Source: Isoetes taiwanensis (taxonomy: Eukaryota; Streptophyta; Lycopodiopsida; Isoetales; Isoetaceae). Taken from it: DNA of 64,000 nt. The stretch is from assembly GCA_021234155.1 (NCBI GenBank), contig JAJEKV010000066.1, positions 3,877,815-3,941,814 of the forward strand, given 5' to 3'. Made by a program: the position numbers and the translations under genes. The notes under the pieces are model-generated. The model made no database searches, was not told where the DNA came from, and worked only from the letters and a program-made list of their open reading frames with translations. Below, piece by piece: positions 24,305 to 46,314 of the stretch; the stretch's first letter is position 1; each line of letters starts with the position of its first letter.

Positions 24305-25128
24305 TAAGTAAACATGACGAGACCTTATATGATCTAAAACCACTTGGAAGTCGGCATGAAACATGCCAACTAGATTATTGCGCAAGGTTTTTATTATGTG
24401 TAAAAAGGTAACAGCAACATTTTGTTTCTTTGGCAGGGTTTCTAACAAGAAAACTAATTTTCAAAGCGATTGAATTTTAAAGATCACAGGGTGAAAGAGC
24501 CAAGCTTGGATTGAAGATGGTTGAGATCTATAAAGATGTTTTAGTTATGTAGTCGGTGAATGGAGAATGAACATGATTTCGGGTATTTTGTTGAGCATGA
24601 GGTTATATTTTGAGAGACAACGATAAGTCGCGGAGATTTTGCTATCATTATATATACAAGAAATTTATCGCGATGGCCTTGAACATTTCTCTTTCCTCAA
24701 CTCCCTCTAAGCAAAAATTTCTTGTACCGACTCACTTACAGTTTGAAATTATGCGAGTAGTAATGGATGTGTGTCAGTTCAAGAAGACACATGATTTGAA
24801 CCCACATATCGTCTTGTGTTCTGGTGCCTTAAATAACAGGGTTCCGGTTCATAATGACCGTGGTATTTCCACTACTATATCTAATTGTGCCATTGTCTCT
24901 TTATAATTTGGGTCATTCATTGCACCCAATCAATTTTGTATCTTGATGAGAAGTCTGAAAGCTTGACGAATAGACAATCACTGTGCCAAGGCTGCCACGA
25001 ACATTTTTTTAGTTCCAAAACATCTCATCTTGCCCACTATCAACGTTCTATAGTGTGAAAGACGTGGATTCAAACCCATGAATGTTATTTTTAACCCATG
25101 GGATTCCCACTTTTTCTTTCTTTATAAT

Positions 25129-25330
25129 TGTAACGGACCCATGGGAGACTGCTCGAGTGGATCTTGGTGTCGCGTTCCCGAGACACCAGCATAAATGGGT
25201 AGAAGTGACTACTCATAAACATCTAGACCTTTTTGCCCAGTTGGTTAAGGGCATGTCGGTTAGGAACGTTACATTTGGTATCAGAGCAGGGCTCGAGTTG
25301 GAGTCTCCATGGGGGCAAATATGACCCGAA
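25129..25330 (+). mobile_element. TRIM-like LTR fragment with primer-binding site
   Basis: A 145-bp segment (25,129-25,273) begins TGTAACG and ends CGTTACA. Two bases later comes TGGTATCAGAGC (25,276-25,287), the standard tRNA-Met primer-binding site. Such a short LTR fits terminal-repeat retrotransposons in miniature. No second LTR or polypurine tract was found downstream, so it is a partial copy. The GT-containing TGGTATCAGAGC could also be chance beside an inverted heptamer, but the spacing is exactly right. Confidence 0.55.
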
Positions 25331-26050
25331 ATACCGTTGGACAATAGGTCATTAGTTGGTTATGCTCGTCCTCGAGCATAGTCTAGTGGGAGAGATAAAC
25401 TTTACATCTCATCTTCGGTAATGGGCCCGAAATTCAGGGCTTAGAAACTGGCAGATGAATAGACATAGACTATAATCATCTTGGTCTTCAAAAGGTGTGG
25501 ATTCATTGCATAGGATCAAGCAAGCGATCATAATGGTTCATGTCCCTATATTTGACATTCTCATCTCTATTTTGTATGTATTACAGAGGAACGCTCTATT
25601 ATATGGAGTGTGAGGTGTACCATGCCTCGATTTTGGACATTTGCAGGAATATCCCTGGATCCAAATGATCCTAAAAAAACCGTAAGGACTAACATGACAT
25701 CGAGAGAATCAAAATGGGCTGGATTGAGAGAGTTGCCGGCTGCCTCATCCAAGGAAGACGCTCGTTAGCTTACCATCCACTTATCCAAACTTTATAAGGT
25801 TCAAACACCAAATCTAATCCACCACCCATCCGATTGGAAACCAGTTTGTAAGTTCCATCGAGTCATTCTCAAGTATTTTTTAACTCGAAGTACTAGGATA
25901 TGAATCATGGATTAAAGATAGACGGTTTTATGCCACATGAAGCAGCTGCTTCCATTGTACTTTGCAAAACTTCCGTATTCCCAAAAAATGACTATTGATA
26001 AATTAAATTTTTCTCGAACATACAGCATATGGCCAGCATATGGCCTCTAT

Positions 26051-35895
<9,845 letters not shown>

Positions 35896-38795
35896 CGTTC
35901 CTGGCGTTGCCCCAGCCCAAATGCACCTTCTATAATTTATACGTAAGCATGTATCATATACGTACGTGTACGTACCTTTCGACATCTAGTAGTATACTAG
36001 TAAACCTTTCTAACATATATAACTCTCCTATGAAAATTCCTTTGGCATATTCTTTTAAGATGCTTATTTCTAAAGCCGCCACGTACCGTTCTGAGGAAAA
36101 GCCAAAAAAAAATTAAAAAAAATAGGGGAAAAAAAGGGGCAGGAAGGCCCTGTTCTCGCCGGACTTGAGGAAGAGCCCACAGCTCCTCCTTAGAATATGT
36201 CGGCAATGCTCTGATGGAGGCCGTGGATGGTAAGCGGTAGCTAGGTTGTGCTCCGCCATAGGTCAGCCATAGGTCGCCGCCATAGCTTCTGGCCAGGGAT
36301 TTGTTAATATATTCTTCTTGGTTGCAAGGGCAGAGAAGGTCGGCAAAATGGATTTTTACATTCTTAGGGTATCGAAGCAGGGCTATGGCCGGATTTTTGG
36401 GCGCCGACTTGGCTTCCTTTAAGTCCTCCAAGTATGTGCGGCTCTGTAGTATGTGCGGCCGACTCTTGCAGCAACAGACTCAATCAGGTTTGAAGATTCG
36501 GTTCAATGAGGTTGATGCGCATGATCACGGTTTTCATCCATTCCAGCAAAGCAAAGGGCGACCAGGTAATATTTTCCAGCATTTCGGTTCTGCCTGTAGC
36601 AGCATTTGCCTTCATATTTTTTCATCTCTGTAGCATTTCGATTCTGTAGCAACATTTTGCCTATAGCAAGAAAGTTTTGTAGCAGCATAAACAATGAAAA
36701 CAACATATAAAATTTCGGTTCTAGTCTCAATGAAAACAGCATATACAAAGAATGATCTCAAGAACAATCAGGTTCCTTTGTCATTTGCCTGTTTCTTTTG
36801 AGTTTTCGTTTCCTGGAAATGGTATTCAAAACAAAAATGAAGAGCTATGGAGCATAAACAGCAGGAGATACGACATGATCTAATTGATAAGTGCTTTTCT
36901 TTAAGGGTGCATGCAATTTCTGACATAAGATCCTTGCTTCTATTACATGAAATCTCATAGTTTCTTTGAGTAAAACCTAATATAATCATGATAATTGTTC
37001 TTAGGAATTCGAATGCTATCCAGTTGGAATTATGTACAATACATATTTTTTATTCCTACTCAATCTACATGTACTTGGTTTTGCCAGATGTGGTGGAGCT
37101 AAAGTTGTGGTGGAGCAAAATCTGCAAAAACATGCTTGAGGTCTCTTCATACAATCCTGCAACAGGCTGTGAAAATTATGAGATTATGATGCTGGCTTTC
37201 TATCTCTACAGTATGTATGACTTTAGTAGACTATTCAACTTATGCTTTATCATGTCTGCAAGACATTTAGCATAATACATTGATATCAATATTATTTAAG
37301 GAAGTTTTATCTTCTGAAACTTCCCATACTTCAGATTTGATGGTTTTAAGAGCATTTTCCAATGACCCAAAATATACAATGATTGCATAAGCCTACTTTT
37401 AGATAATGGTTCCATTATGATAGTGGTTTAAAAGACGGTAAACTGCTCTTGAATGTGTAAACATTTACATTTCATTTGCTCTTTAACTCAGCCAAATAAG
37501 GCATGTTGAATCTCACTGTGCCAGTGAGGTAATTGATGGTTTTATCTTTCAAAATCATTAGATAAGAGCTCGATGAGTTTGAGCATAGTCTTATTTCAAA
37601 CATAGTGCAAAAGTGCCTGACATTCAATAAATCCCGATGCCTTTGTGTCAAAGGCAGAAGGACCCATCTCTATGAATGATTTGAATGATTTGTTAGAATA
37701 TAGACATGAATGCTCACTAGAAACATTTGTTTTTATGTGGGGGGTTCAATAGGGCATTGTAATGCTATCACAAATCATTTTCAAATCATTTTTGCAAGAA
37801 ATTTAATATCCTTCGTTGAAGAATGCAGAATGCATTCCACAATGATGTAACTAATGAATGCTTACTAGTTTCTAAATAACATTGTGGATGCAGAAGAAGG
37901 CTGAAGAAAGAGCACAAAACTTATTCAATTATTAACATGATATTTACAGGACGTCACTCAAAACTAGATATAATCCATATTGATATGTTGTCCAATGTAT
38001 TTATAATCATTCGAAGATCTGACCTAAAGTAAGCTTACATGCAAAAAAAAAAATCTTACAACGATTATTCCAAATCACTGTTTAGATATATTAAGCGTAC
38101 AATGAGTCCATTCAAAAACATGATCATTTCAAGCATTTGGTTGTCTTTTACTGCAGTAGTATAAGTTGTAAGATATATTATAAGCAAGAATTAATCCATT
38201 TGAGAAGAGGACCCTTCAAAAACATGATTTTTCGTGCATAAGATATATTATAAGCTAGAATTAATCCGCTTGAGAAGAGGACCCTTCTATGGAAGTAGAT
38301 TGTTGTTATATATTTGATAGTCTCTTAACATAAATGTTCATGAAATGGAATACAATGAAATTGAACCAGCATATGTCCAAAATGCAAATTTTGAGTTCAT
38401 CGTGGAGTAGTTGGCCACTAAAAAGCATGTTATTACATTAGCAGTTGTGCCCTCCCTATCATGTAGTCACGCATCAATACAATGTAAATGTGCAGACATA
38501 ACCACCAGTCCTATATGACCTCATTGCGATCTGTCCCTACATTCCTCCAACTAATGGCTCCATTAATTTGTCTCCTAAAAACCCTTGCTTAAAGCTTGCC
38601 AGCTCCTTTGTAAAAAAATATTTCTTAGAGCTAGCCAAAAAGTGCGTAAAATTTGGAACCACCTTAAAAAAATTAAGGGGGTTTATGTAAAGTCTAAAGT
38701 AATTTTACAAAATTAAAAGGTAATCTAACAAATTCTACATTCAATGTAATATTGTTGCTCCTTTTCATGATGCATCATTTTCATACCTTTTTCTT
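35896..38795. other. Region upstream of the cofactor D gene
   Basis: This interval holds the cofactor D promoter and 5' UTR, whose limits I cannot set. A minus-strand open stretch at 36,431-36,130 (RSYGGDLWLTYGG region) matches nothing I know. There are A-rich runs near 36,105-36,140 and a two-copy direct repeat of about 60 bp at 38,168-38,290 (AAGATATATTATAAGC ... GAGAAGAGGACCCTTC). I see no other gene. Confidence 0.4.
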
Positions 38796-38801
38796 TCAAA
38801 G

Positions 38802-38842
38802 AGAAATGTTCGCGGCGGCCTTGGCCGCCGCGATAAATTTCT
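38802..38842. repeat. GC-rich hairpin
   Basis: CGCGGCGGCC, TT, GGCCGCCGCG (38,811-38,832) is a perfect 10-bp stem with a 2-base loop. AGAAAT/ATTTCT extends the pairing on both sides. The surrounding sequence is AT-rich, so the hairpin stands out. It lies just outside the trihelix-type element and may be its terminus or a small foldback element. Confidence 0.7.
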
Positions 38843-39896
38843 TGTACTAGTAAACGTGTGCCCCGCGTTGCGGGTTAATGTCTGGGGCGTGTGCTTTTAC
38901 TCGGCCTTTTAACGTCCATACGCACGTTGATATAGGCAAGATTTTGCACAATCACCCACTTGTTCCATCCTGTATTGTGGAAAATAATTGCATCCTAATA
39001 TCATTTACTTCTGATGTGATGAGATGTGAAATCCCCCGTATGTGCAATAGTTCCTTCCACAACCATGTCATTCAAATGATGGCATCCTGTCAGTAGCTCA
39101 TCCACTTGACCAGGCAGACAATGCATTGGCTCTGTCGTGACTGTCTCCCCAATTGCTGGTGCACTGGATGATTGGCCAACATGAACTACCTCTGTTACAT
39201 CATACTCAAGCCTCAAGGCTCTAGCCTTTGCAGCACGCTTACATGCCAAACGTCTCTTCCTACCAGACCTGATTTCATTCACGGGCGTCATATATGAGGA
39301 GTTGTTGGCCACAGCAGGTGGCGTTTGTTTATGAGATCTCCCCATAGGAGTCCTTGGTACGCGCAATCCTATATCAATTTAGGCTTATTGCAACATTATA
39401 ATTTAGGCTAAGTTTATTGTGTAAGTGATATCCACAACATTATAAGCATTCACATCTAACCTAAAGTAGAACATGACTCACCTTTGATGTAGCGAGATAT
39501 TCTCCTTCGATGTCAAGTAGAAAAATATGTTCTGTAAACATGAGAACTCATTGTTACACCATACAATAAGAACATAACTAAAACTTAAAGAATGGTTTAG
39601 AAAACAATCCTTAAACGCATTAGGATTATGGATTGATTTTGTTTAGGAAACTCCTTCAAAAACATCATTAACACAGCAGACATATAAAAAGAATATAGTG
39701 TTGACATTAAGCAAATCCAATGGTCTTTTGTTATAAGAATCCTAATAAACTTATGACATGTCCAAACCATGTTGCATAAGGTATTGCACATGCAAGATAG
39801 TTTCCATAGCGTCGAGAAATTTACGGAATCTCATGTAGGTGCGTTTATGAAAGTGTTTGTCCAGTTGCTTGACAAAATTCTCAAAGTCTAGCTCAA

Positions 39897-41890
39897 CCTT
39901 AAACCCTATCATAAGAATTGGTGTTTTTGAACACCACCACAAATTAGATCTATCCACTTTGAGCCTATCAGAATTATCTGGAATCATTACAGTGAAAAAG
40001 AAGAAGCGCATCTCCATAGATTGCAAGAAGATGCCATTGCAAACAGCCAAGTCTTATTCCAAGTCTTATTCTAGTCCAGAATGTCAGCCTTGCAGCTAGT
40101 ATGTCAGGGTTTCGTTTGGGTCAATTGCCACCCAAAGTGGTTGATCGGAAGTGGAAGGACAATCTGTTTTCTGTAAGTTATTTCCTGTTTATATGTATGT
40201 GTATTTCCTGTTATATTGCAACAAACAAAGTTTTTTAACTTTTTTCCCTAGCGTATGTCCACTTGCAGTCTCGGATGGATTTTGCCAAAATATTCTCCTT
40301 TTGCAGCACTTCAGATTCTGGTGATATTGAAGCTTGTATGAGGTTAGCAAGCTTTTCTAGTATTAAATTGTTCATTTTTGTATTCGTTTTAAGATTGTGA
40401 ACAATGTCATGTAAATTTGTCATGTCTTTGTTTTGAACTCATGTAAAGATGTTCTTGCAGAAATCTTGGTGATGCTGCCATCTCAAAGCCTCTAGAAAGT
40501 TTGAAAATATGCGGAGTTCATCAAAAGATGAATGTCTTGTGAGCTATGACATGTAACAAAGAAGAATAATTTAGGAACAGTTAGAAGACTCTCAAGCACA
40601 GGAAATTCAATCTTCTGAAGAATGCAATACATTATGGTCTTCATGCATAGTTCCATGTAGTGTGTAATTGGCTTGGTGAGTAATTGGAAGTCTTAACTGG
40701 GTTGCTTGATTATCTGCAGTAATACTCTAAAGAGGAGCTCTTTGAAATTCACACTGTGGCAGTTTGGTCTTTTTGACCTTGTATTGTGGCTGGCTAAACA
40801 GATTCTTGCTTTCCTAAAGTGGCCACCTTGATTCATTCACTCACAAAGTTTGTATTGTAAGGGGTTGGGCAAGACAGAGTTCACTCATAAAAGTCTGGCA
40901 AAATTCTGTCTTGCCCAACCCCTTACAATACAAACTTTGTCAGTGAATCAAGGTGGCCACTTTAAGAACGCAAGAATCCGTTTAACCAGCAACCATACAA
41001 GGTCAAAAAGACCAAATTGCCAGGTTGCAGTGTGAACTTCAAAGAGCTCCTCTTTAGAATACTAGTGCAGATAATCAAGCAACCCAGTTAAGGCTTTCCA
41101 TTACTCACCAAGCTGATTACGCACTACATAGAACTAGGCATGAAGACCATAGTGTATTGCATTCTTCAAAAGATTGAATTTCCTGTGCTTGAGAGTCTTC
41201 TAACTGTTCCCAAATTATTCTCCTTTGTTGCATGTCATAGCTCATAAGGCATTCATCTTTTGAGAAATCCGCACATTTTCAAACTTTCTAGAGGCCTTTG
41301 AGATGGCAGCATCACCACGATTTCTGCAAGAAAATCTTTACATGAGTTCAAAACAAAGACATGATAAATTTACATGGCACTGTTCACAATCTTAAAACAA
41401 ATACAAAAATGAGCAATCTAACACTAGAAAAGCTTGCTAACCCTCATACAATCTTCATTATCACCAGAATCTGAAGTGCTGCAAAAGGAGAATGTTTTGG
41501 CAGAATCCATCCGAGACTGCAAGTGGACATACGCTAGGGAAAAAAGTTAAACAAAACTTTGTTCATTGCAATATAACAGGAAATACACATACATATAAAC
41601 AGGAAATAACTTACAGAAAACAGATTGTCCTTCCACTTCCGATCGACCACTTTGGGTGGCAATTGACCCAAATGAAACCCTGACATACTAGCTACAAGGC
41701 CAACATTCTGGACTAGAATAAGACTTGGAATAAGACTTGGCTGTTTGCAATGGCATCTTCTTGCAATCTATGGAGATGTGCTTCTTCTTTTTCACTGTAA
41801 TGATTCCAGATAATTCTTATCAGCTCAAAGTGGATAATGATCTAATTTGTGGTGGTAAAAACACCAATTCTTATGATAGGAAGTTAAAGC
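39897..41890. repeat. Foldback: 0.98-kb inverted arms with a 27-bp spacer
   Basis: The left arm (39,897-40,877) and right arm (40,905-41,890) are reverse complements with scattered substitutions and a few indels. Pairing is clear at the inner end (GGGGTTGGGCAAGACAGA / TCTGTCTTGCCCAACCCC) and at the outer end (CTATCATAAG / CTTATGATAG). Only the outer 330 bp or so is shared with the second copy of the element (61,584-61,890). The inner 650 bp is seen nowhere else in the window. Confidence 0.92.
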
Positions 41891-41929
41891 CCTGTAAAAA
41901 CTTATAACGATGACCAAATTTGCAGCATG

Positions 41930-42163
41930 GAAAGACGAAGATTGTGTAGGATAGAATGTAGATGGCATAGCAGAGTTATGAAATTGATTTGGATTTGGCT
42001 GAGATGGCATGAGATAATGTGGAAGTGGTGTACGAGAGGCAAATTGATGACTTGGTAGAACTAGCGGAGAGGGTATACCAGGCAATGTTTGGGAATTAGG
42101 AAGCATCTGTCTGAAATCATTTTGTTGAGTGCATGGAATGTATTCTTTCTGATTAGGATCCAT
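41930..42163 (-). pseudogene. N-terminal piece of the trihelix ORF, copy 1
   Basis: The minus-strand ATG at 42,163 starts MDPNQKEYIPCTQQNDFRQM. The frame continues through SPLVLPSHQFASRTPLP to SSSFHAANLV, about 78 codons that are highly similar to the start of the ORF at 62,976. It then runs into the deletion junction, so the DNA-binding part is lost. Confidence 0.75.
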
Positions 42164-43127
42164 CTGCCAAAAATAATAGATGAAAAGGAGAACGTAAGCA
42201 TGGCAATAGATACAAATTGCATTGAAACCAATAAAATATTGCACGTTCTTGCATGAATTGGAACAAATGCGAACAAATGAATTGAAAAGTAATCTTTTCT
42301 TTATGAGAACAAATGCAATTCCCGCCAGGATGGATTTTCGTGCTGAGCTGTGATGCGCCCAGGAGATCATATCCCCCGACCAGGATTGGATCACCTGCCC
42401 ACGTTTAGGGCATGGCTATGGAAATTAGAAAATCCATAAAATTGCCTAAGTTAGTACGCCGGAGTTTGACTCGAGCTTCCTTTCGGTAAGGTTGCTTACC
42501 AAAAGAGTATTTGTGGTCGGACTTCATTTACTCTATTCTCAGGTTAATAAAGTAGTTTTTCAGTTGCAAGTTTTCATTTGCATCTACATAAGCCATTGGC
42601 TTTTTTGTTGCAATCCGGCCCTGTTAAATCCGAACTTCTGCCGAGTGCACAAGTTACATGCAGCATGACCTGAATTCTATCTATCTATCCTTCGAATTTT
42701 TCTTCCGTCATCAAACTTCCCCTTCTTTCCTTTCTTCCTGTTTTCTAGCAGTTGGAGTAAAGAGCACCCTGCAACATTTCTTCATTTAGATGGAACGTTT
42801 GATGTTTGGAGAAAGAGAGTAGCTGTTTAAGGATTCTGGACACCCTCTGCTATATGTTCCGCAGGTGTGTTCATGCGCAAATTTTTGGATCTATAGCATA
42901 AGAAGATATGCGTGTTGCTTACTTCTCGATAAAACTGTCATGTTGCAGTTTGCTAAACTTATCAAAGGAGGATGTAATACCAGCTTTATACTTGAACACA
43001 AATCATCTAGCTATAAAATACAAGAATGTGGTAAGAATATTAGTAACATGTGGTCTCTGTAGTAAGATTTGGAATTTAGACTTAAAACAGACCCAAAGTT
43101 CTTTCCTTGTGGATAATAAGCAGCTAC

Positions 43128-43920
43128 CTGTACATACTCATTAAGAGAGTCCAAAATGCTTGCACAAATTTCTGTTTCTGGCATCTGCAGTATTTAACAG
43201 ATGAGTTAATCACATCAGCACATAGACATTACCTATAGCCTTATGTCAAACCCCAGCAATAATGCCTACTTCTAGAAGCCAAAAATTGATGGTAGCTATA
43301 ACCTTATGCAATGCTTCAACCAGAGCAGGCACTATGTAGTCACACAGTTGCTTAACATATGACTGATCCCGTTCAACTGCCTGCCTTTTCTCAACAGCAA
43401 AAGAAATAAATCATATGCCTGTCATCATCAGACTCTATATCTTCGTCGGAATTTGATCTGTGATGTTCACAGTCTTTCATACTAATGCTTGCATTCTATA
43501 TGTTACTGTTTAAGCATACATGGGCTTTTTTTAAGCATGGCGCAATATGTTTCAGTTTATAGATTGTTGGTGTACTTCTGGATTCAAGACAAATCAAGTC
43601 AATCATGGACGAATTTAAGCATGTCTTGACACCCAGCAGCACGAGGAAAAGAGATTGTGCAAAAAGAACCAAAGCTGAGGACTTTGATGCAGAGGAACTG
43701 GAACTACTCAAGGAGGAAAATGAGCAGGAGGAGGAAGTTTTTGACCAGGTAATTTACGCATTGGTATTTATATCTCTAATTATTATACCTATTGCATTGA
43801 GATGTCAAAGTCCATCTGTTTCTTCTAGGTTAGAGGGTGCATTAAAACTTTGATGACGCATATAAGGCTGCTTTTCTACCATATTTTGATGAGCTTGTGC
43901 CTTTTGTTACTCCAAGCTGG
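43128..43920. pseudogene. Importin-5 (KPNB3-type) gene fragment split by an inversion
   Basis: Importin-5 is a HEAT-repeat nuclear import receptor. Two exons lie on the minus strand: about 43,398-43,313 (SYVKQLCDYIVPALVEALHK) and 43,184-43,128 (ETEICASILDSLNEYVQ). The next two exons lie on the plus strand: 43,563-43,748 (VLLDSRQIKSIMDEFKHVL ... STRKR ... EDFDAEELELLKEENEQEEE) and 43,829-43,920. The latter needs a frameshift to read KAAFLPYFDELVPFVTPSW. Splice sites and phases are still good, so the break is recent in evolutionary terms. No other importin exon is nearby, so this is a translocated, inverted fragment. Confidence 0.88.
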
Positions 43921-44537
43921 TATATTTTGTGAATTCAATGCATGCATTCTTCAGGGACCTTCAAAGATAGTAACTCGTGTCTTCAATTCTTGCACGCGGA
44001 CAAGGCAGGTCTGTTGTCACTAACAAATATATTAACCTGCCTTTCCTCACAAATTTTTATTTTGATCTCAGTCCTCGCTATGATGTCTTTGCTTCAAGAA
44101 ATGGAACATGGAATTATTGAGGGATGTCGGCTTCAACATTTTGGTAACCTGGTTGTCCTTTAGTAAAAGTAAATAGTCCCCTCTTTTCAAAAATATATAC
44201 AGGAGTCTAGATCTTAGGTTTGAGTCTTTTCTTGCTTTTCATGACTATCATTTCTATGTCTGAATATGAATTCCTTTGAACCAATAAGATTATGAGTAAA
44301 TTAAGGATATATGATCATGTCAAACTCTATTCTTTTTATGTAGTGGCAGCAGACTCTGAACATCATGGATAGAATGCCTCCATGCCTCATTTTTAGGGTA
44401 AATTTTGTGTTGAAAAAACAAGGGCAAAAATAAATTTCTTGACCAAATTTGCCGACATTTGTATAGCTAGAGATGGAAGTGCCTAAAGAAATTGCCAACA
44501 TAGCCTTAAGCTAGGTCCAAAATTTACAGCTGCTAAA

Positions 44538-45190
44538 ATCGTGCACCTTATTTGTTACATTGGGTTAAGGTACGCATGTATTTTAAGCTTTTTAGAATAA
44601 ATGAAATGTATAATGCCATTTAAAAGGGACAACTTCTGACATCATTATAAAGTTATTATGCAACATTACAACAACATAAGATATGATGACAACTGCATTG
44701 TAGAGAAAATAATTGTTCTACACCAATGATCTATGGCCTTTGAAAAAATGTTGCATGTGCTTACTCCAGGGCAGGCAATTTCGCCTGGTAAGGGTCTGGC
44801 GAGCCCAGTAGGGCGAGCCAAGGTCCGACCCAGGCAAAATTGCTTGCCCTGGCACATTCTCTAAGGTACTGTTTTAGGGCAGAGGCTATTTAGCTTACTG
44901 GAGCGGAAGCAAGCAACGATTTCTTCATAATCATTGCAATTTTATAGAGGCCAAGAGAGGAGGCCATTATCAGAGATAATCTAGGGTAGAAAATCTGGAT
45001 CTGTAATTAGGCGAAATAGCCTCTGCCCGAACATCACGAGCATGTGAGTTATGTTGTTCCTTAAATTTACTAAAAAGTTACCATAAGCAAAAACAATCAA
45101 AAGTGTGCATCCAATCACAAGGGTCTGTCCTGCCTAAAAATGGTAATACACATTCCTAGGAATTCTTAGAGCAATGGTATCACACAAAAT
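44538..45190. repeat. Duplicated non-coding segment, copy 1
   Basis: This segment recurs in the same orientation as 46,193-46,314 plus 47,538-47,790. Shared blocks include the TTACATTGGGTTAAGGTACG region, the CATCATTATAAAGTTATTA region, the GTTGCATGTGCTTACT region and the CCTAGGAATTCTTAGAGCAA region. The sequence 44,766-45,037 of copy 1 (with two CTGGAGCG/GGCAGGCAATTT-rich pieces) is absent from copy 2. No coding signal is visible. Confidence 0.85.
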
Positions 45191-46109
45191 ATACTTTGGC
45201 CGAGAGGAAATATTGTGATCTGTGTGATCTTCTTGGAGTTGAGAGTTCTGTTGCTTAGTTTTGTTGTCTTGTGTTGTTGTTCCCTTTTTCTTTTAGTTCT
45301 TTGACAAGCTCCTGGTGCTGACCGCGTGGCCCGGAGGTTCGATTCCTCAGAGCTTGTTTTGTTGGCCAGTTACAGATATTGGTAAAAATCTGTTACAGTG
45401 TGTGTGCTGCCTTTTTTAGCCCTTTTGAAGTGTCGAATAAGTCCAGCAATATGCGTTCTAGAATAAGTCCTTACTCTCCCCTCAATCGCTACCTTAGAGA
45501 TTCTTCCTCTTTTAAATATGGACCAAAAAATCGAGCTTTGACGAACAGGGATTTGAATGTAGAATGTATTCGATCTTCTATAGAGATCATTTTGCCCGAT
45601 GGTGCTGGAAGTTCAAAAGTAAAGTTGTGCATATCTCCCTCGAATTTTGCTGCAATGCAATGCCCGAAAGGGTCTAGTCAAGTGTGAAACTGATAAAATT
45701 ATTGCTGAAGCATAGCCCCATGCAGAGCATACACGAAGAGCAGTGTTTGGTTTGTTGATAATTTCTGCACATAGCTTCACACTCTTATGTCCATAAATCT
45801 CCAGTTGTGTTGGAATGTTAATAGCAATGTAGTGGTGATGTACAGAGGTTTCCAATATGATGGTGATGTGCAAAAGTTTGGAATTTAATGAATGCTGAAA
45901 TTTTATGTTGAAATGTTTGAAAGTGACCTTAGAAAGTGGTGAAGCATTTCTTTTGCAAAATTTACAAACATAGAATTCATATGAAAAGCTAGGTCTAAAA
46001 TTTACAGCTGCTAAAAAATCGTATGGCATATGACCTTACAGATTTTGCAAGTTTGCCCTTTAAAAGAAAGTAGAAATAGTGCCAGTGGATGCAGTTTCTT
46101 GTAAAGTTG

Positions 46110-46190
46110 ACCTACTAATGTACATGTTGGAATGGTGTTAAAAGTGAAACATTGGAATGGTGTTAAAAGTGAAACATTGGAATGGTGTTG
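46110..46190. repeat. Short tandem repeat, unit about 25 bp, 2.5 copies
   Basis: The unit GGAATGGTGTTAAAAGTGAAA followed by CATT is repeated head to tail. It lies just upstream of the second copy of the duplicated segment. Confidence 0.85.
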
Positions 46191-46314
46191 GCAATCGTGC
46201 ACCTTATTTGTTACATTGGGTTAAGGTACGCATGTATTTCAAGCTTTTTAGAATAAATGAAATGTATAATGCCATTTAAAAGGGACAACTTGTGACATCA
46301 TTATAAAGTTATTA

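Larger units (their letters stand above)
38970..42409 (-). mobile_element. Trihelix-bearing transposon-like element, copy 1 (internally deleted)
   Basis: The left part (38,970-39,480) is homologous to 63,513-64,000, and the right part (41,700-42,409) to the two ends of 61,584-63,302. The right part lacks the piece equivalent to about 61,895-62,725, which encodes the DNA-binding domain, so this copy is a deletion derivative. A minus-strand frame at 39,001-39,366 carries a basic RSGRKRRLACKRAAKARA motif also found twice near the right window edge. Terminal inverted repeats and target duplications were not identified, so the class (PIF/Harbinger-like or other) is open. Confidence 0.55.

Noticed and set aside
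36130-36431. Minus-strand open stretch upstream of cofactor D, considered as an extra 5' exon or separate gene
   Set aside because: Low-complexity hydrophobic end, no recognisable domain, and no need for it: cofactor D is complete from 35,895.
45320-45350. GGTTCGATTCC, an exact tRNA B box, suggesting a tRNA or SINE
   Set aside because: No A box at the right distance, no cloverleaf and no second copy in the window.
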